DNA of 64,000 bases from CBDFLS01 sp965249185 (GTDB lineage Bacteria; Chloroflexota; Dehalococcoidia; Lucifugimonadales; Australimonadaceae), in NCBI GenBank assembly GCA_965249185.1, contig CBDFLS010000002.1, forward strand, positions 124,001-188,000. The letters run 5' to 3'. How positions within the stretch are numbered: the stretch's first letter is position 1; every line of letters starts with the position of its first letter. Below the pieces are notes generated by a model. The model was not told the DNA's origin and searched no databases. It saw only the letters and a list, made by a program, of their open reading frames with translations. Below, piece after piece: positions 25,462 to 33,845 of the stretch. The translations under genes were made by a program, and so were the position numbers.

Positions 25462-25944
25462 GTGGATCACGAGTCGATGGAGACATCGTCCTCCCACGGC
25501 GCTGGAGAGGGGCTGGCCGCGCTGCTCCGCCGGCACCGGAAGCTGCTCATCGCGGTGGCGGTGGTCGTCGCCGGCTTCAGCTATTTCGGCTTCATCGCCT
25601 TCCAGAACGCCACCGCCTACTACCTCACGGTGGACGAGCTGGTGGCCCGGGGGCCCACTTCCATCTCCGAGACGTTCCAGGTCAAAGGGAAGCTGGTGCC
25701 CGACACCTTCACGAGGGAGAAGGGCTCCCTGGTAGCCCATTTCCGGCTCACCGACGGCGGGCAGGAGATGGACGCCACCTACGATGGTGTGATGCCGGAC
25801 CTCTTCTTCAACCCCCACTCGGAGGTCGTTCTATCGGGCCAGTACGACGACTCGGGCCTCTTTACCGCCGACCGGGTGCTCGTGAAATGTCCATCGAAGT
25901 ACCAGTCGGTCGAATACACCGAGCCGCCACCCTCATCGGGATAG
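25462..25944 (+). CDS. ccmE: Haem chaperone CcmE, CxxxY variant
   Basis: From GTG 25462 (ATG 25477 is an alternative) the 160-residue protein has one N-terminal membrane anchor (LLIAVAVVVAGFSYFGFIAF) and the OB-fold haem-chaperone domain (ATAYYLTVDELVARG, FQVKGKLVPDTF, VMPDLFFNPHSEVVLSGQY). The covalent haem-binding residue, usually His in HxxxY, is Cys143 in CPSKY with Tyr147. This CxxxY type is known from Desulfovibrio and archaeal 'system I*'. Separation from ccmD by the palindromic element raises the question of whether transcription continues through it. Confidence 0.87.
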   Translation: MDHESMETSSSHGAGEGLAALLRRHRKLLIAVAVVVAGFSYFGFIAFQNATAYYLTVDELVARGPTSISETFQVKGKLVPDTFTREKGSLVAHFRLTDGGQEMDATYDGVMPDLFFNPHSEVVLSGQYDDSGLFTADRVLVKCPSKYQSVEYTEPPPSSG

Positions 25945-26029
25945 CCGTCCCCCGGCAGCCGAACGCCTCGATGCTCTCTCGTCCGCTCATCTCCCTCTTC
26001 GACGGGCCCCGCCCACGCACGAGGTCGGG

Positions 26030-26476
26030 GTGAACCACGCGCCCCGGGGAGGCAGGCGCGCCCTGGACCGGTGGTGGCTGGAGGAGCTGCGGCGCACCGG
26101 CCTGCGCGACAGCGGAGTCGAAGCGCCCAAGCCCCCGCCGGAGCTGACGGCCGGCGTGGCCCAGTTCAACGCGGGCCGGTTCTACGAAAGCCACGAGACG
26201 TGGGAGGGGCTGTGGCACGCCACCGGCTATCCGCTGCGTCTCTTCTACCTGGCGCTGACCAAGCTCGGCGCGGGCCTCACCCACGCCCAGCGGGGCAACG
26301 CCACGGGGATGCGCCGGCTGCTGCTGGACGGGCTGCGGTTCCTGGAGCCGTTCCACCCCGTCTTTATGGGCATCGACACCGCCCGCTTGGACCGGGAGCT
26401 CCGGGGATGGCTCCAGCGGGCGCCGGATGCGTCGCCACGAGAGCTCCCGCAAATAAGCGTGGCGCCTCCTCAGTGA
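26030..26476 (+). CDS. DUF309 domain protein
   Basis: GTG 26030 is preceded by GAGG. The 148-residue protein contains the DUF309 hallmark FNAGRFYESHETWEGLWHAT, followed by LRLFYLALTKLGAGLTHAQR, two helices with conserved His/Glu residues that resemble a metal or ligand-binding site. The family's function is unknown. It ends 75 bases from the convergent zinc-ribbon gene. The ccmE gene ends 85 bases upstream, so it might be transcribed with it. Confidence 0.8.
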   Translation: MNHAPRGGRRALDRWWLEELRRTGLRDSGVEAPKPPPELTAGVAQFNAGRFYESHETWEGLWHATGYPLRLFYLALTKLGAGLTHAQRGNATGMRRLLLDGLRFLEPFHPVFMGIDTARLDRELRGWLQRAPDASPRELPQISVAPPQ

Positions 26477-26550
26477 ATCGGAGGGCCCCGAACGCAAAGG
26501 ACGCCCCCAGGGGTGCAGGGGACGTCCGCCGCATCAGCTATGAGCCGCGA

Positions 26551-26724
26551 TTATGCCGCGACGCCGGCCTCAGTCCCAGAGGACACGCCATGGCCCACAA
26601 GCTGGGGCTCCTCAAGCTGTTCGGCCGTATAGCCACACTGCAAGCACTTGTAGTATGGCCCGTACTGATCGCTCGTTCCGTGGATGTCCCCTCCACAGCG
26701 GTCACACGCTTTGAACAGGATCAT
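26551..26724 (-). CDS. Small zinc-ribbon protein
   Basis: From ATG 26724 (GGAG six bases upstream) the frame encodes 57 residues. CDRCGGD and KCLQCGYT form two CxxC knuckles of a zinc ribbon within residues 7-32; the tail is Glu/Gly-rich. Proteins of this sort act as transcription- or RNA-associated zinc ribbons or are of unknown role. It is transcribed away from the hspR operon. Confidence 0.6.
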   Translation of the reverse strand: MILFKACDRCGGDIHGTSDQYGPYYKCLQCGYTAEQLEEPQLVGHGVSSGTEAGVAA

Positions 26725-26879
26725 GGCTCCTCGCCTCCCTCTCCACGACGCCCATCTCTTCGAGCGGCCGCCCAATTCACCAAGTCAGATGACGTTCTAG
26801 AAGAATCGTTGTCAGGCCCCTCTAAATGCGCTTCTCCCTTTCGACTCCTTCAGTGAACGCTCCGCTCATAGTATAAACA

Positions 26880-26908
26880 TTGACATGAGTCGTATCAACT
26901 CTTAGAAT
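26880..26908 (+). promoter_or_regulatory. hspR-grpE-dnaK promoter with embedded HAIR-like operator
   Basis: TTGACA (26880-26885), a 17-base spacer and TAGAAT (26903-26908) form a near-perfect promoter. Within it CATGAGT (26884-26890), seven bases, and ACTCTTA (26898-26904) match the HAIR consensus CTTGAGT-N7-ACTCAAG at 10 of 14 positions. HspR binding here would block polymerase directly. Confidence 0.65.
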
Positions 26909-26972
26909 ACTCCGTGGTAGCGCCTGCGGCGGGCCCCGATGCCCTGAACACGGGGAGATGCGGTGAGCAGCA

Positions 26973-27461
26973 ATGAAGCAACAGGAACGGGCTGAACAGG
27001 CCCAGCGGATGCGGATCCCCTTCGAGCGGATGGTAGCCCCGTCAGCGGAGGACACCGCTCCCCTGCTGCCCGAGCCGGCGGCACGCGGCGCCCGGGGTGA
27101 GGCCAGGCCCCCCGAGGAGCACGCGGCGCCCCAGGAGGGCGTGTACATCATCAGCGTGGCCTCCCGCATCCTGAAGATGCACCCCCAGACGCTTCGTAAG
27201 TACGAGCGCATGGGGCTGGTGAGGCCGTCGCGCACCATGGGAATGCTCCGCCTCTATTCCGAGGAGGACATCGCCAAGCTGCGGATGATCAAACACCTGG
27301 TGGAGGAGACCCGGCTGAACCTGGCGGGCGTGGAGCTGGCCATGTCCATGGTGGAGAGGCTCATCGCGTTCCGTCAGCGGCTCGTTCCCCACCGGCCCAC
27401 GCAGCTCGACGCCCTCCAACGCGAGGTCGAGGGGCTCCTCGACCTCTTCAGGGGGCGCTGA
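26973..27461 (+). CDS. hspR: MerR-family heat-shock repressor HspR
   Basis: The 162-residue protein has an unusual 55-residue Pro/Glu-rich N-terminal extension, then a MerR-type winged helix: VYIISVASRILKMHPQTLRK, YERMGLVRPSRTMGMLRLYS. This is the HspR version of the motif (HPQTLRxYE). Helices after it (LVEETRLNLAGVELAMSMVE) complete the family pattern. HspR represses the DnaK operon and usually needs DnaK as co-repressor. It heads an hspR-grpE-dnaK operon and has a HAIR-like operator in its own promoter. The order differs from the actinobacterial dnaK-grpE-dnaJ-hspR. Confidence 0.88.
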   Translation: MKQQERAEQAQRMRIPFERMVAPSAEDTAPLLPEPAARGARGEARPPEEHAAPQEGVYIISVASRILKMHPQTLRKYERMGLVRPSRTMGMLRLYSEEDIAKLRMIKHLVEETRLNLAGVELAMSMVERLIAFRQRLVPHRPTQLDALQREVEGLLDLFRGR

Positions 27462-27499
27462 GACCCCACCGCCTGTTCGAGCAACCCCAGAGGAGTGAG

Positions 27500-28057
27500 A
27501 TGCGGGAAGAGGAGCAAGACCTCCAGGCCGTCGAGAACGAGCAGGAGCCGCCCGAGGCGGAGTCAACGGGCGCGGCCGAAGCCGCCGAGAGCCCCCAGGA
27601 CGAGGTCGCCAGGGAGCGGGACCAGTTCCGCGCCATGGCCCAGCGCGCCCAGGCGGACTTCATCAACTACAAGCGCCGCGCCGAAGAGGAGCGTCAGGAG
27701 CTTGTCCGGAGCGCCGCCGGCCGCCTGATCCTTCAGCTCCTTCCCATCGCCGACGACTTCCGGCTGGCCCTAGAGCACCTGCCTCCGGAGGCGCCCGCCG
27801 CATGGAGCGAAGGGGTCCAGATGATCCTGCGAAAGCTCCAGGGCCTTCTGGAAGCGGAGGGGGTGAAGGGCATCGAGCCCAGTCCGGGCGAGCCCCTGGA
27901 CCCCTTTGAGCACGATGCCGTGTTCTACGAGCCGGCCGACGGCCATCCGCCCGGCGCCATCGTCCGCGTGGTCCGCCCGGGCTACCGGCTCAACAACCGC
28001 GTGCTGCGACCGGCCCAGGTCACCGTGGCCCAGGCCGAGACGGAGGAGGCTGAGTAG
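27500..28057 (+). CDS. grpE: Nucleotide exchange factor GrpE
   Basis: ATG 27500 follows GAGGAG. The 185-residue protein has an acidic N-terminus, a long helix (RDQFRAMAQRAQADFINYKR, RAEEERQELVRSAAGRLILQ) and the C-terminal beta domain (DPFEHDAVFYEPADGHPPGA, VVRPGYRLNNRVLRPAQVTV) typical of GrpE. It exchanges ADP for ATP on DnaK, encoded next. No dnaJ is seen in the operon within the window. Confidence 0.94.
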   Translation: MREEEQDLQAVENEQEPPEAESTGAAEAAESPQDEVARERDQFRAMAQRAQADFINYKRRAEEERQELVRSAAGRLILQLLPIADDFRLALEHLPPEAPAAWSEGVQMILRKLQGLLEAEGVKGIEPSPGEPLDPFEHDAVFYEPADGHPPGAIVRVVRPGYRLNNRVLRPAQVTVAQAETEEAE

Positions 28058-28115
28058 CCATGCCCACCGCAAGGCGCTCACCTGCCAGGCGAGACTATCT
28101 ACACATTTAGCTGCG

Positions 28116-28160
28116 GCGCATCTAGTTAAGGGCCATATAGTTAAGGCCCACCTAGTCAAG
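28116..28160 (+). repeat. Three 15-bp tandem repeats in the dnaK leader
   Basis: Units gcgcatctagttaag (28116-28130), ggccatatagttaag (28131-28145) and gcccacctagtcaag (28146-28160) follow one another directly before the dnaK ribosome site at 28161. Confidence 0.85.
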
Positions 28161-28174
28161 GAAGGAAAACATCC

Positions 28175-30103
28175 ATGGCCAAAGTCATCGGCATAGACCT
28201 GGGCACCACCAACTCCTGCGTGGCGGTCATCGAGGGCGGCGAGCCCACCGTGCTGGAGAACAGCGAGGGCGGCCGCACCACGCCGTCCATGGTGGCCGTG
28301 AACGCCAAGACCGGCGAGCGCTACGTGGGCCAGATGGCCAAGCGCCAGGCCATCACCAACCCCCAGAACACCGTCTACTCCATCAAACGCTTCATGGGCC
28401 GCAAGTACCAGGAGGTGCTGGAGGAGGCCAAAGGAGTCGGCTACACCGTGGAGAAGGCCAAGAACGGCGACGCTGCCGTGAAGCTGGGCGACCGCACCCA
28501 CACGCCCCCAGAGGTCTCCGCCATGATCCTCCAGAAGCTGAAGGCCGACGCCGAGGCCAAGCTGGGAGAGTCGATAAGCCAGGCCGTGATCACTGTCCCC
28601 GCCTACTTCAACGACAGCCAGCGCCAGGCCACCAAGGACGCAGGGGCCATCGCCGGCCTGGAGGTGCTGCGCATCATCAACGAGCCCACGGCGGCGGCGC
28701 TGGCCTATGGCCTCGACAAGAAGGCCGATGAGACCATCGCCGTCTACGACCTGGGTGGCGGCACCTTCGACATCTCGATCCTGCACATGGGCGAGGGCGT
28801 GTTCGAGGTCAAGTCCACCAACGGCGACACCCACCTGGGCGGCGACGACTTCGACCTGCGTGTGATGGACTGGATCGCCGACGAGTTCAAGCGCGACCAG
28901 GGCATCAACCTCCGGGATGACCGGATGGCCCTCCAGCGGCTGAAGGAGGCGGCGGAGAAGGCCAAGGTGGAGCTCTCCAGCGTCATGGAGACGGAGATCA
29001 ATCTCCCCTTCGTCACCGCTGACGCCTCGGGCCCCAAACACTTGAGCATGACCCTGAGCCGCGCCAAGCTGGAGCAGATGGTGGAGGACCTCGTGGAGCG
29101 CACCTCCGAGCCCGTCCGGCAGGCGCTCAAGGACGCCGGCATCCCCGCAGGCGACATCGACGAGGTGGTGCTGGTCGGTGGCATGACCCGCATGCCCGCG
29201 GTGGTGAACAAGGTGAAGGAGGTGTTCGGCAAAGAGCCCCACAAGGGAGTCAACCCCGACGAGGTGGTGGCCGCCGGGGCCGCTATCCAGGCCGGCGTCC
29301 TGCAGGGCGAGGTGAAGGACATTCTGCTGCTGGATGTAACGCCCCTCACCCTGGGCATTGAGACGCTGGGCGGGGTGATGACGGCGCTCATCAAACGCAA
29401 CACCACCATACCCACCTCCAAAAGCGAGGGGTTCACCACGGCAGCCGATGGCCAGACGACCGTGGAGGTCCATGTGCTCCAGGGTGAGCGCAGCATGGCC
29501 ACCGAGAACAAGACCATTGGCCGCTTCTCGCTGGACGGCATTCCTCCCTCGCCCCGCGGTGTGCCGCAGGTCGAGGTGACCTTCGATATCGACGCCAACG
29601 GCATCCTCAACGTATCGGCCAAGGACAAGGCCACCGGCAAGGAGCAGCGCATCACCATCACCGCCAGCTCCGGCCTTGCCAAGGACCAGGTGGAGGAGCT
29701 CATCCGCGAGGCGGAGCTCCACGCCCAGGAGGACGAGAGCAAGCGGGAGAAGGTGGATGTCCGCAATCAGGCGGATTCCCTGGCGTACAACGCCGAGAAG
29801 ACGCTCAGGGAGCACGGCGACAAGGTGAGCGCGGAGCTGAAGACGGAGGTGGAGGAGAAGGTGGCCGCCGTGCGGCTGGCCATGGGCGGCGATGACATCG
29901 CCGCCACCCGCGACGCCATCGAGCAGCTCAGCGCCTCGATGAATAAGATCGGCGAGGCGATCTATCAGCAGCAGGCCGCCAGCGCCGAGGAGCCAGCAGC
30001 CGAAGAGCCGACAGCCGAGGCGGCGGAGGGAGCGGAAGGTGAGGAATCATCCTCCGAGGAGAAGCCCGACGATACGGTGGAGGGCGAGTACCGGGAGGTG
30101 TAG
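28175..30103 (+). CDS. dnaK: Chaperone protein DnaK (Hsp70)
   Basis: The 642-residue chaperone starts with GIDLGTTNSCVAVIEGG and carries the Hsp70 signatures VYDLGGGTFDISIL and VLVGGMTRMPAVVNKV. The substrate-binding domain begins after LLLDVTPLTLGIETLGGVMT, and the tail ends in a Glu/Ala-rich stretch and EGEYREV. Length and domain order are standard. AAGGAAGG precedes ATG 28175. It is the third gene of the hspR operon and would be both its product and a co-repressor. Confidence 0.97.
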   Translation: MAKVIGIDLGTTNSCVAVIEGGEPTVLENSEGGRTTPSMVAVNAKTGERYVGQMAKRQAITNPQNTVYSIKRFMGRKYQEVLEEAKGVGYTVEKAKNGDAAVKLGDRTHTPPEVSAMILQKLKADAEAKLGESISQAVITVPAYFNDSQRQATKDAGAIAGLEVLRIINEPTAAALAYGLDKKADETIAVYDLGGGTFDISILHMGEGVFEVKSTNGDTHLGGDDFDLRVMDWIADEFKRDQGINLRDDRMALQRLKEAAEKAKVELSSVMETEINLPFVTADASGPKHLSMTLSRAKLEQMVEDLVERTSEPVRQALKDAGIPAGDIDEVVLVGGMTRMPAVVNKVKEVFGKEPHKGVNPDEVVAAGAAIQAGVLQGEVKDILLLDVTPLTLGIETLGGVMTALIKRNTTIPTSKSEGFTTAADGQTTVEVHVLQGERSMATENKTIGRFSLDGIPPSPRGVPQVEVTFDIDANGILNVSAKDKATGKEQRITITASSGLAKDQVEELIREAELHAQEDESKREKVDVRNQADSLAYNAEKTLREHGDKVSAELKTEVEEKVAAVRLAMGGDDIAATRDAIEQLSASMNKIGEAIYQQQAASAEEPAAEEPTAEAAEGAEGEESSSEEKPDDTVEGEYREV

Positions 30104-30180
30104 GCGGAGCCCGGCATCAGCGGCGGCGGAGCGCCTCGATGGCATCGGGGCGCTCGTTGTAAGGGAGCAGCGTTCCACCG

Positions 30181-30807
30181 GTGAATAGCCTGCGTGTGCT
30201 CGTGGTGGCGGAAGACTCGCTGGCCCGCGCCGGGCTGGCGGCGCTGCTCGGCGAGCAGCCGGGCTGCACCGTGGTGGGCCAGGCCGATGGCGGCCCGGAG
30301 CTGGCCTCCTCCGTGGCCGTATGCGGCGCCGATGCCATCGTCTGGGACCTGGGCTGGGAGCCGGCCTCCGCGCTGGAGCACCTGGCCGGACTGCCGGCGG
30401 ACGCCCCACCCGTGGTGGCGCTGGCACCCACGGAGCCGTACGCGGCCGAGGCTTGGAGAGCCGGCGCCCGTGGGCTGCTGCCGCGGGACGCTTTGCCCGC
30501 CAGCCTGTTGCAGGCACTGGCAGCCGCGGCCCAGGGCTTGGCGGTGCTGGACCCCGCGCTGACCGGAAGTCTGGCCCCCGCCGCCGAGAGAGCGCCCGAG
30601 TCCGCCCCCGGAGCGCTGACCCCCCGCGAACGCCAGGTGCTGCAGCTCCTGGCCGAGGGCCTGCCCAACAAGGCCATCGCCCACCGGTTGGGCGTCAGCG
30701 AGAACACGGCGAAGTATCACGTCAACGCCATCCTGGGCAAGCTGGGAGCCCAGTCCCGCACCGAGGCAGTCATTCGAGCCACGCGCCTCGGGTGGGTGCT
30801 CATCTAA
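30181..30807 (+). CDS. NarL/FixJ-type response regulator with LuxR HTH
   Basis: From GTG 30181 the 208-residue protein has a receiver-like domain (residues 4-120) and a LuxR helix-turn-helix (LTPRERQVLQLLAEGLPNKA, IAHRLGVSENTAKYHVNAIL). In the receiver, acidic residues (AEDS) and a candidate phospho-acceptor Asp (VWDLG) are present, but the conserved Lys appears as Arg in GLLPRD. An Ala/Pro/Glu-rich linker joins the domains. No sensor kinase gene lies nearby, so it is an orphan. It might work without phosphorylation. Confidence 0.85.
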   Translation: MNSLRVLVVAEDSLARAGLAALLGEQPGCTVVGQADGGPELASSVAVCGADAIVWDLGWEPASALEHLAGLPADAPPVVALAPTEPYAAEAWRAGARGLLPRDALPASLLQALAAAAQGLAVLDPALTGSLAPAAERAPESAPGALTPRERQVLQLLAEGLPNKAIAHRLGVSENTAKYHVNAILGKLGAQSRTEAVIRATRLGWVLI

Positions 30808-30952
30808 CCTCGCCCTTCTACCGGGTCCCATCCTGCCCATATGGGTAGTGTGCGGCGCCCCCACCAGTGGCACGCTGGTTGGTGAAGCAACCAACGCGGG
30901 CCTGGGAGCGGGAGCAGACCACCCCCGGGCCTCAGATCTCTGGAGGTGCAGC

Positions 30953-31861
30953 ATGGCAGGAGTCCTGTCGAATCTCTCCGACGCCCTGGCCGAGACGGTC
31001 GAGACCACGGGCCCCGGCGTGGTGCGGGTGGACGCCCGCAACCGCCTGCCCGGCAGTGGGATCGTGTGGTCCGCCGATGGCGTGATCGTCACGGCCCACC
31101 ACGTGGTGCAGCACGACGAGAAGATAAGGGTGGCGCTTCCCAACGGCGAGACGGTGCCGGCGGCGCTGGTCGGACGCGACCCCTCCACGGACCTGGCGGT
31201 GCTGCGCGCCGAGACCACGAGCCAGACCATGGAATTGAAGCCGCCCGCCTGGGCGGAGGCAAGCGGCCTGCGCGTGGGGCACCTCGTGCTGGCCCTGGGC
31301 CGGCCCGGCAGGAGCGTTCGGGCAACCCTGGGGATCGTCAGCGCCCTGGGCGAGAGCTGGCGCACGCCGGTCGGGGGCCGGCTGGACCGGTACCTGCAGA
31401 CCGACGTGGTGATGTACCCCGGCTACTCCGGCGGGCCGCTGGTGGATGTGTCGGGGCAGGTGCTGGGGCTGAACACCTCGGCCATGATGCGGGGCGCATC
31501 GGTGACGGTGCCCACCTCCAACGTCCGCCAGGTGGTGGAGACGCTGCTGGCCCACGGGCGCGTGCGGCGGGGCTACCTGGGCGTGAGCGCCCAGGCGGCG
31601 CCGCTGCCGGCGGCTTTGGCCAAGCAGATGGGCCAGGAGACGGGGTTGCTGCTGGTGACCATCGAGGCCGGCAGCCCTGCCGAGCGGGGCGGGCTGCTCC
31701 TGGGCGACACCATCGTGGCCATGGACGGCGAGCCGGTGCGGCACCTTGACGACCTGCTGTCGGGACTCACCGCCGACCGGATCGATGCGGAGGTGCCCTT
31801 CCGGGTGGTGCGGGCCGGCCAGGCGCGGGAGCTGTCCATCGCCATCGGCGAGCGGAAGTAG
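30953..31861 (+). CDS. S1C (HtrA/DegP-like) serine protease with PDZ domain
   Basis: ATG 30953 follows TGGAGG; the longer frame upstream is not protein-like. The 302-residue enzyme has a trypsin fold with His50 in TAHHVV, Asp80 in DPSTDLAVL and Ser159 in YPGYSGGPL, followed by a PDZ domain (residues about 200-300; RRGYLGVSAQ, AGSPAERGGLLLGDTIVAMD). There is no signal peptide or membrane anchor, unlike most HtrA proteases, so a cytosolic location is inferred. A second, PDZ-less protease gene starts 11 bases downstream. Confidence 0.87.
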   Translation: MAGVLSNLSDALAETVETTGPGVVRVDARNRLPGSGIVWSADGVIVTAHHVVQHDEKIRVALPNGETVPAALVGRDPSTDLAVLRAETTSQTMELKPPAWAEASGLRVGHLVLALGRPGRSVRATLGIVSALGESWRTPVGGRLDRYLQTDVVMYPGYSGGPLVDVSGQVLGLNTSAMMRGASVTVPTSNVRQVVETLLAHGRVRRGYLGVSAQAAPLPAALAKQMGQETGLLLVTIEAGSPAERGGLLLGDTIVAMDGEPVRHLDDLLSGLTADRIDAEVPFRVVRAGQARELSIAIGERK

Positions 31862-31872
31862 AGGAGGCGGGC

Positions 31873-32526
31873 ATGGCCACCGTCGTGCAGGAGCTGAACA
31901 CCGAGCTGGCCAGGGTGATCGGCGAGGTGGGCCGCAGCCTGGTCCAGGTCAGCAGCGGAAGCCACGGCGCGGGCGCCGGGACCATCTGGCACCCGGAGGG
32001 GCTCGTGCTCACTAACGCCCACGTGATCGGCCACGGCCCCCTGCGCGTGACGGCGCCGGGTGGCCCCGCTCTACCCGCCCGGGTGCTCGCCCACGACGCA
32101 GGGCTCGACCTGGCGGCCCTGGTGGTCGAGGCCAGCGGCCTGCCTACCATCGCGTTGGGAGACTCGCGGAAGCTGCGGCCGGGTGAGCTGGTCTTCGCGC
32201 TGGGGCACCCTTGGGGCGTGCTGGGCGCCACCACCGCCGGCGTTGTCATCGGCCTGGAGACCCAGGGGCCGGAGCTGCCGGGCTCCGCGCGGGAGTGGAT
32301 AGTGGCCAGCCTCCATCTGCGGCCCGGTAACTCAGGGGGGCCGCTGGTGGATGCGCAGGGACGGCTGATGGGCATCAATACCGTGATGGCCAGCCCCAAG
32401 GTAGGCATGGCCGTGCCGGTGCACGTGGTCAAAGCGTTCCTGCGACGGGAGGTGGGAGCGGAGACGGCCCCATTCGAGGCGGGGGCCCAGCCGGACCCAC
32501 GGGGCGAGGGACGCGCTCTTGGCTAG
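31873..32526 (+). CDS. S1C serine protease lacking PDZ domain
   Basis: The 217-residue protein starts at ATG 31873 with GAGGAGG upstream. It holds only the trypsin-like domain: His50 in LTNAHVIG, Asp79 in DAGLDLAAL and Ser154 in RPGNSGGPL. After the catalytic domain it ends in a short Pro/Gly/Glu tail instead of a PDZ domain. It also lacks a signal peptide. Its pairing with the preceding PDZ-bearing protease suggests that the two act as a hetero-oligomer or arose by duplication. Its stop shares CTAG with the convergent permease gene. Confidence 0.85.
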   Translation: MATVVQELNTELARVIGEVGRSLVQVSSGSHGAGAGTIWHPEGLVLTNAHVIGHGPLRVTAPGGPALPARVLAHDAGLDLAALVVEASGLPTIALGDSRKLRPGELVFALGHPWGVLGATTAGVVIGLETQGPELPGSAREWIVASLHLRPGNSGGPLVDAQGRLMGINTVMASPKVGMAVPVHVVKAFLRREVGAETAPFEAGAQPDPRGEGRALG

Positions 32527-33644
32527 ACGGTGCGGAGGATTCCGATGAGGGAACGCACCAGCAGGGGCTTGGCGCGTTCCATGCCGCGCAGAAGCCGGGC
32601 CCGGTTGATCGCCAGCAGGGTCGCCAGCACCACCGTCGTCCCTACGATCAGCAGCAGGTAAGTGAGCCCACGGCCAAAGAGGTTGCTGTCCAGCGTGAAG
32701 TGGGCCAGAAGGTAGCTCAGCACCAGCGATGCCACCGGCGCCACTACCCAGACGCTGGCAATATCGCGGACCACCTGCTTCCGCAGCGCCTGCCGGCCCC
32801 GGCTGGCGAAGCCGACCCCCATGATGCCGGCCGACGTGATCTGGGCCAGCGGCACGGGAATCCCGAAGAGAGCGGCGGTCAGCACCAGGGTGCCGGAGAT
32901 GCCGCTGACCGTGGTCCCGCTGACCACATTCAGCTTCGTAACGCGCTTGGCGCTGGTCTCCAGCACCCGGTGTCCCAGGGTAAGCGCTCCGATGCCCAAC
33001 GCCGCGCCACCCAGAAGCAGCCCTCCGTTCATGGAGAGGAGTCCGGCGCCCACCAGGGGGCCCACGGCGTTGCCCACGTTGTTGGCGCCCGCCGAGAAGG
33101 CGACGAAGATGCCGCTTCCCACCAGCGCCAAGGTGAATAGCCGGACGGCCAGCCTCCGGCGCCGGAACAGGAAGTACCCCTCCAGCCGTATGCCCACCAG
33201 CTTGGTGAACAGGGCCGAGAGCAGGAACGCCGCCACCGGCAGCGCAAGCCACGCGGCGATAATCGTGGCCAGCAAGCCACCGTGCAGTCGCGAGATGGCG
33301 AGCCCCGCTCCCACCACAGCGCCCACGGTCACGGCGCTGGTGGAGAGGGGAAATCCCAGGAGGTTGGCCGCCAGCAACGGCAGAGTGGCAGAGAGCAGCA
33401 CGATGAGGACGAGGGCGACGGTGAGGTTCTCCTCGTCCACCAGGCCACCACCGAGAGTCCCGGCAACCCGGTCGCCCGCCAGGACGGCGCCCAGGAAGAA
33501 GGCCACGCCCACCAGCACCAGCGCCCCCGCCCGCCAACGCAGCGCGCCCGAGCCGTAGACCGGGCTCATGGCCGCCGCCGCGCCGCTGGCGCCGATGTTC
33601 AGCGCGAAGGCCAGGGCTATAAGAAGTGCCAGTGCTTCAATCAA
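32523..33644 (-). CDS. PiT-family inorganic phosphate permease
   Basis: The 373-residue membrane protein has the internal duplication of the PiT family: NIGASGAAAAMSPVYGSGAL near the N-terminus and AFSAGANNVGNAVGPLVGAG in the middle, each the equivalent of the GANDVANA signature. About ten hydrophobic helices are visible. It would import phosphate with a cation. The substrate could also be sulfate, as for some divergent members. It is followed by convergent protease genes; an intrinsic terminator lies directly before its start. Confidence 0.85.
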   Translation of the reverse strand: MIEALALLIALAFALNIGASGAAAAMSPVYGSGALRWRAGALVLVGVAFFLGAVLAGDRVAGTLGGGLVDEENLTVALVLIVLLSATLPLLAANLLGFPLSTSAVTVGAVVGAGLAISRLHGGLLATIIAAWLALPVAAFLLSALFTKLVGIRLEGYFLFRRRRLAVRLFTLALVGSGIFVAFSAGANNVGNAVGPLVGAGLLSMNGGLLLGGAALGIGALTLGHRVLETSAKRVTKLNVVSGTTVSGISGTLVLTAALFGIPVPLAQITSAGIMGVGFASRGRQALRKQVVRDIASVWVVAPVASLVLSYLLAHFTLDSNLFGRGLTYLLLIVGTTVVLATLLAINRARLLRGMERAKPLLVRSLIGILRTV

Positions 33645-33666
33645 CCGGTTCTCCTCGCCGTCTCAC

Positions 33667-33699
33667 CACCGAAGCCCACAAAAAAGGCCCCCTCCAGGC
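33667..33699 (-). terminator. Intrinsic terminator upstream of the PiT gene
   Basis: On the minus strand GCCCCCTC pairs with GAGGGGGC around an 11-base loop and is followed by CTTTTTT, the classic rho-independent form. It ends about 25 bases before the permease start codon at 33644. Confidence 0.75.
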
Positions 33700-33845
33700 A
33701 TCCTTGAGGGGGCTCGCTCGTCCGCTTTTTGGTTGTCGTTACGCGACAACACCGGCATAGGCAGCAGCTCCCTCGGCTGGGCTACAACAAGAGCACATGA
33801 GAACTGCTACAGATTCCACAAGCGGCACACTACCAGGCTTCGCCG

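Noticed and set aside
27770..29815. 681-codon frame opposite dnaK
   Set aside because: Antisense shadow of a highly conserved gene; composition dominated by His, Gly, Leu and no recognisable domain.
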